Origin: JASGDC01 sp047608145
GTDB taxonomy: Bacteria; Actinomycetota; Actinomycetes; Actinomycetales; Micrococcaceae
Length of the DNA stretch: 27,885 bases
Direction of reading: 5' to 3'
Assembly: GCA_047608145.1 (NCBI GenBank)
Contig: JASGDC010000042.1
Coordinates: 1 to 27,885 of the forward strand
Part shown: in pieces, positions 1-6,627 of the stretch
How positions within the stretch are numbered: position 1 is the stretch's first letter
Layout: every line of letters begins with the position of its first letter
Notes under the pieces: model-generated
Told to the model about the DNA's origin: nothing
The model's input: the letters and a program-made list of their open reading frames with translations, nothing else
Database searches by the model: none
Made by a program: the position numbers and the translations under genes

Positions 1-32
1 CGGTTTAAGTATGTTTAAACATACTTAAACCG
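1..32. repeat. Perfect 32-bp palindrome
   Basis: The first 32 bases are a perfect inverted repeat: two 16-base arms meet with no spacer at the centre GTTTAAAC. It may continue upstream of the window. There is no T-tract on the + side and no loop, so it is not a convincing intrinsic terminator. A protein-binding site, a remnant of a mobile element end or a folded-back assembly end are all possible. Its function is unknown. Confidence 0.85.
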
Positions 33-80
33 CACAAAAGTACTTAAGATTTGATGGTAACAAAATCAGTTTCAGCTAAC

Positions 81-139
81 TCCAGTCATTTTCTTATTTC
101 CACCCAAAATTACAACAGGAAATAAGAAAAACGAGTGGA
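81..139 (+). repeat. Stem-loop element, copy A
   Basis: An outer helix TCCA (81-84) / TGGA (136-139) encloses a 13-bp perfect stem, TTTTCTTATTTCC (89-101) / GGAAATAAGAAAA (118-130). The 16-nt loop (102-117) contains AAATTACA. A second element with the same architecture, the same loop length and the same loop core lies at 20248-20309; its stem differs at two base pairs, both compensated. No T-tract follows on either strand. It lies 80 bases beyond the 3' end of the minus-strand dehydrogenase. It could be a small non-autonomous repeat or a structured RNA motif. Confidence 0.65.
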
Positions 140-219
140 ACACGAATAGTACGTATTAAACTTATAACGTCATTATTAAAGATGCAGCCCGAAGGAAACA
201 ATTTAAAACTATAAAGTCA

Positions 220-1062
220 TTACGTCCAATTTATGCCGAGCATTTCAGCACTAAGATTCCAGTGTTCTTGAATGAGGTGTGAATCATAAGCTTGTTTATT
301 AGTTTTACCGATTTGGTTTGGTTTCTTATAATACTGACCTGAAATCCAATCAGTATTTGGTTTTCCTTCAATAAAATGACGTAGCCGTTTACCGCCGTCT
401 TCAGACGAAGTAAGAAACTTTTTGAACGTTGAGTGGTAAAGCTTACGCATATTACTATCGGAGCTGGCTGCAAAGTTTGTGGCTACAATTCCAGGATGGA
501 ATGCTACTGTAGATAGCCCTTTTTTGTGAAATTTATTGTGCAAAGCTTTTGTGAATAGAATGTTTGCTAGTTTGGCATCACCATAAGCTTTGTTTGGGGT
601 GAAATGATTCCAGTTATTCAAATCGTTCAAATCAATATTTCCATAAAGACTATTCGCAATACTAGAAGTATTTACCACGGTAGCTTTACTATCGATTAGT
701 TTATTAATGAGCAGATTTGTAAGTAGATAGGGTGCTAGATGATCAACTTGGAAAGTTGTTTCAAAACCATCTGCTGTCGCGGTGGGACCAGAAAATATGC
801 CACCGGCATTATTTGCTAAGACATCAATTCTTTCGCAGTTCTTGTTAAGAGTAGCTGCAAGTTCTCGAACTTCATCAAGATGTGCAAAATCTGCTAGATG
901 GTATTCTGCTCCTATTTCTTCAGCAACTTTTTTTGTTTTTTCTGGAGAGCGTCCGACAAGGATTAGCCTAGTGTTCGTATCTGCAAGTTGTTTGCTTGCT
1001 GTAGCGCCAATCCCATCACTAGCACCAGTGATTACTATTGTTTTTGTTGTTTCATCATGCAT
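220..1062 (-). CDS. Short-chain dehydrogenase/reductase (SDR), retinol-dehydrogenase-like
   Basis: This is a 280-residue classical SDR, expected to be an NAD(P)-dependent oxidoreductase of the cytoplasm. The Rossmann glycine motif TGASDGIG is at residues 12-19, NNAGG at about 84-88, the catalytic serine region NTSSIAN at 131-137 and the catalytic YGDAK (Tyr-x-x-x-Lys) at 160-164. The architecture resembles retinol-dehydrogenase/WWOX-type SDRs, but the substrate cannot be told from sequence. It lies 23 bases downstream of the ABC permease on the same strand and is probably the last gene of that three-gene operon. The ribosome-binding site is weak (GAGCAAACT before ATG). If cotranscribed, it would share whatever control acts at the poly(G) promoter upstream of the ATPase. 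Confidence 0.85.
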   Translation of the reverse strand: MHDETTKTIVITGASDGIGATASKQLADTNTRLILVGRSPEKTKKVAEEIGAEYHLADFAHLDEVRELAATLNKNCERIDVLANNAGGIFSGPTATADGFETTFQVDHLAPYLLTNLLINKLIDSKATVVNTSSIANSLYGNIDLNDLNNWNHFTPNKAYGDAKLANILFTKALHNKFHKKGLSTVAFHPGIVATNFAASSDSNMRKLYHSTFKKFLTSSEDGGKRLRHFIEGKPNTDWISGQYYKKPNQIGKTNKQAYDSHLIQEHWNLSAEMLGINWT

Positions 1063-1085
1063 AGTTTGCTCATTCTAAAAATATT

Positions 1086-1964
1086 TTAACGAATTAGATT
1101 CTTCATTTTGATTACTCCCAGCACAATAAATACCACAAATACTGCAATTAAATAGAGTATTACCATGTTCAATTGTACAGTATGACCATTAACGGTTAGG
1201 TCAAAGGCAACGGATTCTTTTAAACTGCTTAAGAATTCGCTATTACCACTGCTTATCGCAGCTAGCGGTTTTTCTAATAGCTGATCTTTTACCAGTAATG
1301 TGCTTTGTGCGAAAGGTAAGGAACTTAGGAAATTCTTTGTAGAGTCTGAAAGTTCATCCAAAGGAATGTACAATCCGGAAAGGAAACCTAATGCTGTAGT
1401 CCAGATTGCATTGAAACCACCAAAAGCTTGGTTTGAATTAACCAACGAGGCAAATAAAGCTGCCATTGCCGAGTACGTTAAACAAAGCAAAATAATACGC
1501 AGCAATAAGACAATAATTCCACCAAAATTCATATTGCTATGCCCATGGCTGGCAATATAAGTTAATCCAGCAATCATTACTAGCAATGTGAAAGCAAAGG
1601 ACACAGTAAATGAAGTTAACATGTAAGAAGCAACTAATTGCCAGCGTTTAACTGGAGAAACCATGAAATCTTTGAAACGTCCTAAACTGCGGTCTTCCAC
1701 ATAACGAGCTAGTGGTGAAGCACCAGAAGTCATGGCAGTAATAGTGATTAAGGAGCTTAATAAGAAGCTATTGACGAACCAGCCAATATTGCCACTAGAA
1801 ACACCTGGTAATGATGCTTTCATTTGGTCTTCTACTTGACCACCAATCAAGAAAGTATAGATACAAAATAAAATAATTGGGGATAGCATTGCAAAGAATA
1901 CGGCACGTTTATCACGAAGGAATACAGTTAAGTTACGTTTAGTTAAAAGTAAAGTAGTTTTCAT
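1086..1964 (-). CDS. ABC-2 type exporter permease (DrrB-like)
   Basis: This 292-residue protein is the membrane subunit of a drug- or lipid-type ABC exporter. It begins with a short cytoplasmic stretch and a first membrane segment around residues 22-40 (AVFFAMLSPIILFCIYTFLI). After an extracytoplasmic loop come a cluster of four or five hydrophobic segments and a last segment near residues 267-285. This six-helix layout is typical of ABC-2 permeases. Its ATG overlaps the stop of the ATPase gene in a TAATG junction, so the two are translationally coupled and almost certainly form one complex. The substrate is unknown; DrrAB-like systems export antibiotics, peptides or lipids. The start is supported by the overlap with the upstream partner. 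Confidence 0.88.
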   Translation of the reverse strand: MKTTLLLTKRNLTVFLRDKRAVFFAMLSPIILFCIYTFLIGGQVEDQMKASLPGVSSGNIGWFVNSFLLSSLITITAMTSGASPLARYVEDRSLGRFKDFMVSPVKRWQLVASYMLTSFTVSFAFTLLVMIAGLTYIASHGHSNMNFGGIIVLLLRIILLCLTYSAMAALFASLVNSNQAFGGFNAIWTTALGFLSGLYIPLDELSDSTKNFLSSLPFAQSTLLVKDQLLEKPLAAISSGNSEFLSSLKESVAFDLTVNGHTVQLNMVILYLIAVFVVFIVLGVIKMKNLIR

Positions 1965-2854
1965 TAGCCTTTCCTCCCAGTTAAGTTAAGGAAGACATCA
2001 TCCATATTGCCGTGGCGCAGTTCAAAGTCTTCAATATTATTTGTATTAGTATTTAAGAAATCTAATGCAGCTTTAGAATCAGGGACAATGATTGTCTGCA
2101 TTTCATCGCTTCCTTCTTCCGCAAACTTAGCTTTAGTGACTGCTTGACTCAGTTTTTGTGGATTAGTAGCTTTAATCTTTAAGCGAGTTTTAGAGTGTTT
2201 AGCGCGGAGTTCACTAGGAGTATCTTCGGCTACAGTTTTACCGTCGTTGATTATTAAGACTCGATCAGCATTTTCAGTCTCTTCCATATAATGAGTGCTA
2301 AATAGTACTGTTAACCCCGTTTTACGTAGCTCATCTATAGTGCTCCAAAGCTGCTTACGACTTTGTGGATCAAGACCAGTAGTTGGCTCATCTAGGAATA
2401 GCATCTTTGGTTCGTGAATTAAGGCACGTGCAATATCGACGCGACGACGCTGCCCTCCGGAAAGTGTCCCATAGCGTTGGTCAATGAATTCAGTAATATC
2501 AAGCATTTCTGCCAGTTTGGTAATACGACTTTTAACATCTTTGATATCGTAAAAGCTAGCACGAAGCGCAATATTCTCTTTACAACTCAAAATTGGATCT
2601 AGTAACGAGTCTTGGAATACGACCCCAATTCTATTACGAATCTTGTCATTATCTTTACCAACTTTTAAGTCATCTAAAGTAATACTGCCACTATCAAAAC
2701 CTAAAGTGGTAGTGATGCAAGAAATTGTAGTACTCTTACCAGTACCATTCACACCAAGAAAAGCGAATATTTCCCCTTTATTGACTTTAAAGTTGAGTTG
2801 GTCTACAGCTAGATGTTTGCCATAGTTTTTTGTTAAATCTTTTACTGAAAGCAT
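1964..2854 (-). CDS. ABC exporter ATP-binding protein (DrrA/CcmA-like)
   Basis: This 296-residue nucleotide-binding subunit carries Walker A GVNGTGKST (34-42), the Q-loop at Gln81, the signature LSGGQ (131-135), Walker B LFLDEP (152-157) and the switch histidine in STH (His188). The C-terminal 80 residues form the extra domain usual in DrrA-type exporters and end with the common motif in which a MDDVFLNLTG-like sequence closes the protein. It energises the permease encoded immediately downstream. The ATG at 2854 has no Shine-Dalgarno. Instead a -10-like TAGTAT ends exactly six bases before it, so the mRNA is probably leaderless. The -35 position of that promoter falls inside an 18-base G/C homopolymer, which makes expression a candidate for phase variation. 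Confidence 0.92.
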   Translation of the reverse strand: MLSVKDLTKNYGKHLAVDQLNFKVNKGEIFAFLGVNGTGKSTTISCITTTLGFDSGSITLDDLKVGKDNDKIRNRIGVVFQDSLLDPILSCKENIALRASFYDIKDVKSRITKLAEMLDITEFIDQRYGTLSGGQRRRVDIARALIHEPKMLFLDEPTTGLDPQSRKQLWSTIDELRKTGLTVLFSTHYMEETENADRVLIINDGKTVAEDTPSELRAKHSKTRLKIKATNPQKLSQAVTKAKFAEEGSDEMQTIIVPDSKAALDFLNTNTNNIEDFELRHGNMDDVFLNLTGRKG

Positions 2855-2889
2855 TGCTTAATACTACACTCTCTGTCGGGGGGGGGGGG
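2855..2889 (-). promoter_or_regulatory. Leaderless promoter of the ABC exporter operon
   Basis: On the minus strand the -10 hexamer TAGTAT (2861-2866, preceded by TG) is followed by six bases and then the ATG. A 17-base spacer would place the -35 hexamer at 2884-2889, which is entirely within the poly(G/C) run. No consensus -35 exists. This is a prediction from spacing only. Confidence 0.5.
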
Positions 2890-2895
2890 GGGGGG
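2878..2895. repeat. Poly(G)18 homopolymer between divergent genes
   Basis: There are eighteen consecutive G residues in an AT-rich intergenic region. The tract sits almost symmetrically between two divergent -10 boxes, 11 bases from one and 12 from the other, and fills both presumed -35 positions. Homopolymers this long change length by slipped-strand mispairing, so a read population may show mixed lengths. The exact count could also be a sequencing error. Confidence 0.95.
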
Positions 2896-2913
2896 AAGCA
2901 TTTAGCGTATTAT
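2885..2913 (+). promoter_or_regulatory. Leaderless promoter of the SRPBCC-like gene
   Basis: The -10 hexamer TATTAT (2908-2913) is followed by AAATGT and then ATG at 2920. This is the same six-base distance as on the other strand. The -35 position at a 17-base spacing (2885-2890) is all G. No Shine-Dalgarno is present. It is inferred from position, not from a consensus -35. Confidence 0.45.
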
Positions 2914-2919
2914 AAATGT

Positions 2920-3489
2920 ATGAATTTTAAATTTTGGACTGTACCTGTACCACAAATATTGCGTTATACTCGCGCTACTCAATCTGAGATTGCAACATCC
3001 AGCCCAGCAGATGATCTTATGCCTGAAAACAGTGAGCGCTCTATCCGATGTATTACGATTGCAGCTTCGACTTCAACTGTTTACCGTTGGCTTTGTCAGC
3101 TTACTTTAGCCCCTTATAGTTTCGATACCATTGATTTTCTTGGACGTCGTAGCCCAAGGAAACTTGTTCCTGGGGCAGGCAAAATTAAAATAGGGCAAAA
3201 CTTTTTAATTTTTTCGATTACAGATTTCAAAAAAGATTCATATATTGCAGGAATTTCTAGACCAGAATTTGCTCGAATATACGGGGATCTTGCAGTGTCA
3301 TATACTGTCATTGCGCTTGAAAATGGTAACACTCGGTTACGTGCCAACCTTTGTGTTGCAAATCGGAATAAAGGTTTTGGATTATTCAAATTGTTCCTTG
3401 CTGCTGGAGATAAGATTATGGCTGGGCGTCAACTCAGAGTTCTCAAAGCGTGCGCTGAAGGCACTACTAAACAAGTGCAGTTAAGTTAG
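2920..3489 (+). CDS. SRPBCC/START-like fold protein
   Basis: With the ATG at 2920 the protein has 189 residues. The central part, IRCITIAASTSTVYRWLCQL followed by APYSFDTIDFLGRRSPR, matches the pattern I know from actinobacterial SRPBCC (polyketide cyclase/START-like) proteins: a ligand-pocket fold with a conserved W-L-x-Q-L and APYS-D-x-x-D...GRRSPR block. The ligand and role are unknown. A longer frame open back to a TTG at 2830 would run through the poly(G) as six glycines. I prefer 2920 because the product then starts at a normal domain edge, a -10 box lies exactly six bases upstream, and the extra 30 codons overlap the ATPase gene. If the longer start were real, tract length would control the reading frame. 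The 3' end overlaps kup tail to tail by four bases. Confidence 0.7.
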   Translation: MNFKFWTVPVPQILRYTRATQSEIATSSPADDLMPENSERSIRCITIAASTSTVYRWLCQLTLAPYSFDTIDFLGRRSPRKLVPGAGKIKIGQNFLIFSITDFKKDSYIAGISRPEFARIYGDLAVSYTVIALENGNTRLRANLCVANRNKGFGLFKLFLAAGDKIMAGRQLRVLKACAEGTTKQVQLS

Positions 3490-5465
3490 TCTAATTTTTC
3501 AGGATGGATTTTCCGATATTTAGATATTGAAATACGTTCATCTTCAATAATTATTTGATCGCGATAAATACTGTAATTACTGATATAAAAATTGGTTAAG
3601 TGTTGCAGTAATGCACGGTTACTAATGAGAATCTTTTTATAGAATGGGATATTAGGTGAATTAAGAATTGGTTCAATTGGTTGCCTTAACATCACTGCTT
3701 TTTTATCTCCAACATAGTTACTTTGTGAAATGGTGTAATTAGCTCTTTGCTCGGCAATAATTCCAGCTTTTTGGCTTTCTTCAATTACGAAATCCAGATA
3801 CTCGTTGATGTGCACAGGTTCTTTGTAACCTAGGATAAATTGCACACAGATTACTTTTGAACTTATCGCGTGAATTCTATAGTTTTGTCCGTAAGGACTA
3901 CTAGTAGTTTTAATATCGACAAACCAGTAAACATCAGCCTTTTTAGGATTATTATCCAATATTGATTTAGCAACAGAACGTCTAATTTTGTCTTTTTTGA
4001 TTTTGGTGAAGTAAATCAAATTATCAGTGTATTTAGGAATGTCATCACTGACAAGCAACATGTCCAAATGTGCTAAGAATATTGGCAATGGTAAACGTCT
4101 GCTTTCGTTTGCAAGTTTCCAGAATTCTTTATTACCAAAATGCCAGGACACCATAATTCCACTGATGATTAACGATAATAGGATCGCAATGTAACCACCA
4201 TGAGCAAACTTAACCATATTAGCTATGAAGAATGCGAATTCGATAGTTCCAAAGAATACTAAAAACAATAGTGCGATAACTCTATTAGTTTTAGCGCTCA
4301 CAAAAAAATAGAGCAGTGTAGTGGTCATAAACATGGCAATGGTAATAGCAAGTCCATACGCTGCACTCATATTTTGTGAAGTACGGAAGAACCAAACTAA
4401 GCCAATAGAAACAAATGCTAATAGCCAGTTAATGACTGGAATATAAACTTGACGATGAGTGGTACCCGGATACTTTATTGGTAATCTTGGTAGTAATTTA
4501 AGCGCAATTGCTTCGTTAATTAGGGTAAATGATCCAGTAATTAATGCTTGAGAGGCGATGATAGCAGCGATAGTTGCAATTAAGATGCTAAACAATTTTA
4601 AGGAATGTGGAACCATTTCATAAAATGGATTAACTACTACATTCTTTTGCCCTAATTGACTAATTGTCCAAGCGCCTTGCCCCAGATAACTTAATGCAAG
4701 AGTTAAAAATACTAAAGGCCAAGAACGGTAAATACTAGTCCTACCAACATGACCCATATCAGCGTATAAAGCTTCAGCACCTGTGGTTGCTAAGAATATT
4801 GAGCCTAGTAGTAAAATTCCAATTTTATTAGCTGGGCTAAACAAAAAGGTAATTCCAGGTATTGGATTTAATGCCTGCATAATTATTGGTGCATGGAATA
4901 TATTAAATATGCCCACTAGTCCAATGAAAAGAAACCACATTAACATTAATGGGCCAAATAGTTTGCCAATGGTAGGGGTGCCAAATTTCTGCATAGCAAA
5001 TATCGTAAACAAGATAAGTGAAACAATTATTATTACTACATCAGTCTCATTTGAGAAAGTGAAGAATCCGAAGTTATACCCCTTTATTCCTTCAACAGCT
5101 GAAGTCACGGTAATTGCTGGGGTAATTGTGCCATCTGCCAAGATTGAGGCGCCAGCAATTAAAGCAGGTATTAATAGAAATTTACGATTTTTCTTCACTC
5201 GTGCATATAGGGAAAAAATCCCACCTTCACCATGGTTATCTGCTCTGGTGGCAATTAGCACATATTTAATTGTAGTTATCAGAAGTAGTGTCCATATTAT
5301 TAGCGAGGTAGAACCTATCAAGTAGTTACTATCTATATTAGAAATTCCACCACCATTAGCTACAATCACTGACATTGTGTAAAGTGGTGAAGTGCCAATA
5401 TCACCGTATATTACTCCTAGTGCGATTAATGAACCTAGCTGGTAGGATCTTTTCCGGTCTTTCAT
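3486..5465 (-). CDS. kup: Kup/TrkD-family potassium uptake protein
   Basis: This 659-residue K+ transporter imports potassium with protons across the plasma membrane. The family hallmark GVIYGDIGTSPLYT lies at residues 17-30. About twelve hydrophobic segments fill residues 10-450, including a stretch that contains GAEALYADMGHVG (normally conserved). A hydrophilic C-terminal domain of about 200 residues follows. The length is normal for the family. The start is ATG at 5465 with a good Shine-Dalgarno (GGTGAGGA) eight bases upstream. A 28-codon open frame ends 17 bases before the start and may act as a leader peptide. The gene converges with, and slightly overlaps, the SRPBCC-like gene, with no room for a terminator between them. 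Confidence 0.95.
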   Translation of the reverse strand: MKDRKRSYQLGSLIALGVIYGDIGTSPLYTMSVIVANGGGISNIDSNYLIGSTSLIIWTLLLITTIKYVLIATRADNHGEGGIFSLYARVKKNRKFLLIPALIAGASILADGTITPAITVTSAVEGIKGYNFGFFTFSNETDVVIIIVSLILFTIFAMQKFGTPTIGKLFGPLMLMWFLFIGLVGIFNIFHAPIIMQALNPIPGITFLFSPANKIGILLLGSIFLATTGAEALYADMGHVGRTSIYRSWPLVFLTLALSYLGQGAWTISQLGQKNVVVNPFYEMVPHSLKLFSILIATIAAIIASQALITGSFTLINEAIALKLLPRLPIKYPGTTHRQVYIPVINWLLAFVSIGLVWFFRTSQNMSAAYGLAITIAMFMTTTLLYFFVSAKTNRVIALLFLVFFGTIEFAFFIANMVKFAHGGYIAILLSLIISGIMVSWHFGNKEFWKLANESRRLPLPIFLAHLDMLLVSDDIPKYTDNLIYFTKIKKDKIRRSVAKSILDNNPKKADVYWFVDIKTTSSPYGQNYRIHAISSKVICVQFILGYKEPVHINEYLDFVIEESQKAGIIAEQRANYTISQSNYVGDKKAVMLRQPIEPILNSPNIPFYKKILISNRALLQHLTNFYISNYSIYRDQIIIEDERISISKYRKIHPEKLD

Positions 5466-5482
5466 GGCTTGTCCTCACCGAG

Positions 5483-5569
5483 TTATTGGTGCTGCACTTT
5501 GGTAGCCTTACGAGATTGATAATACTCCTGGAATTCTGAAAGTGCCATAGCTTTTTTTGAGTGTTTCAT
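5483..5569 (-). CDS. Possible 28-residue leader peptide of kup
   Basis: A short frame starts with MKHSKKAMALSEFQEYY, continues through a basic tail and stops at TAA (5483-5485), 17 bases before the kup ATG. It is hydrophilic, with no membrane segment. I see no Shine-Dalgarno before either of its two Met codons, which lowers confidence. A 4-bp hairpin, CACC (in its last codons) / GGTG (start of the kup Shine-Dalgarno), has the leader stop codon in its loop. A ribosome finishing the leader would therefore open the kup ribosome-binding site. I do not recognise the peptide. The alternative is an untranslated 5' leader. Confidence 0.3.
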   Translation of the reverse strand: MKHSKKAMALSEFQEYYQSRKATKVQHQ

Positions 5570-5652
5570 GCTTATTTTGTGGTGTTAAACTTAAGAAATA
5601 ATTACAATAACTGACGCACGATAGCCAAGTAGCTTAAAGGGAGATGATGATG

Positions 5653-6543
5653 ATGTCGAATAACCTTAACATTGCAATTGTGGGGCCGGGTGCAATTGGC
5701 ACTACTGTGGCAGCAGCTTTGTACGAAGTTGACAAAACTCCAAGACTATATGGTCGTACTCCAAGAGAGCAGCTAGTGTTGCATGTACAAGATGAAACCA
5801 TCATCGTCTCTGGTCCAGTGCAAACTAATCCCAAGCAAGTTAAAGAAAAAGCAGATTTAGTTTTCTTTGCTGTTAAAACTACACAAATTGAAGGTGCAGC
5901 CCCTTGGCTTAAAGCACTCTGTGGGCCAAATACTGTAGTTTGTGTATTGCAAAATGGTATTGAACAAGTTGCTATGGTTTCACCTCATGCCGCAGAATCT
6001 AAAGTAATTCCTGCGGTAGTTTGGTTTCCGGTGCAACCACAACCTGACGGTTCTGCTTGGTTACGTGGCAAGCCAAACTTTATATTACCTAGTGGAAAAT
6101 CAGCTAAATTTGTAGCAGAAGTGTTAAAAGATACTCGTTGTTCAGTCGAATTATCTGATGACTTCAAAACCGAGGCTTGGCGCAAACTTTTACTTAATGC
6201 AGTAGATGGTTTAATGGCTCTAACTGGCCGTAGAGCTGGAATGTATCGCTGTTCAGATATTGAAAATTTAGTGCAAGACTATCTTAAAGAATGTCTTGCA
6301 GTTGCTCGTGCTGATGGCGCAACTTTAACTGATGCAGTAATTAAAGAACTTATCGATAAATTCCAAGGCTATCCAGAAGATATGGGTAGTTCTATTCTCA
6401 CTGACTATGAAGCTAACCGTCCAATGGAATGGGATATCCGAAATGGCGTGATAAAACGCCTAGGGGAAAAGTACGATATCCCTACGCCAATAAGTGATGT
6501 CGTCGTGCCGTTACTTGCTGCTGCCAGTGATGCTCCTGGGTAA
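5653..6543 (+). CDS. 2-dehydropantoate 2-reductase family protein (ApbA/PanE)
   Basis: This 296-residue NADPH-dependent ketopantoate-reductase-family enzyme may serve pantothenate synthesis or act on a related 2-oxo acid. The nucleotide-binding GPGAIG is at residues 11-16. The family segments FFAVKTTQIEGA, LQNGIEQ and, at the start of the C-terminal helical domain, EAWRKLLLNAVDGLMALTGR are all present. The end (DIPTPISDVVVPLLAAA) is complete. Four ATG codons follow one another at 5644, 5647, 5650 and 5653. The Shine-Dalgarno AGGGAG ends at 5643, so only 5650 or 5653 has a useful spacing, and I take 5653. No other pan gene is nearby, so the exact substrate remains open. It is divergent from the kup leader and converges on nhaA. 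Confidence 0.8.
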   Translation: MSNNLNIAIVGPGAIGTTVAAALYEVDKTPRLYGRTPREQLVLHVQDETIIVSGPVQTNPKQVKEKADLVFFAVKTTQIEGAAPWLKALCGPNTVVCVLQNGIEQVAMVSPHAAESKVIPAVVWFPVQPQPDGSAWLRGKPNFILPSGKSAKFVAEVLKDTRCSVELSDDFKTEAWRKLLLNAVDGLMALTGRRAGMYRCSDIENLVQDYLKECLAVARADGATLTDAVIKELIDKFQGYPEDMGSSILTDYEANRPMEWDIRNGVIKRLGEKYDIPTPISDVVVPLLAAASDAPG

Positions 6544-6567
6544 GTCGCTAACATTTAGAAGCAAATG

Positions 6568-6590
6568 GCCTCATGTATTACAAATGAGGC
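6568..6590. terminator. Weak hairpin between convergent panE-like gene and nhaA
   Basis: GCCTCAT (6568-6574) and ATGAGGC (6584-6590) pair around a nine-base loop. There is no T-tract on the + strand, so it is at best a weak or bidirectional terminator for the two convergent genes. Confidence 0.35.
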
Positions 6591-6627
6591 ATATAATTGA
6601 AGGAGTATTTGTAAGGAATGACGCCAT

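Noticed and set aside
81..139. Copy A read as an intrinsic terminator for the minus-strand dehydrogenase
   Set aside because: The stem is long, but on the minus strand it is followed by TGACTGGAG rather than a run of T, and copy B shows the same lack of a T-tract.
5466..5643. A c-di-AMP (ydaO-type) riboswitch upstream of kup
   Set aside because: Such riboswitches often control potassium transporters, but I could not find the conserved core segments, and the leader is short for this class.
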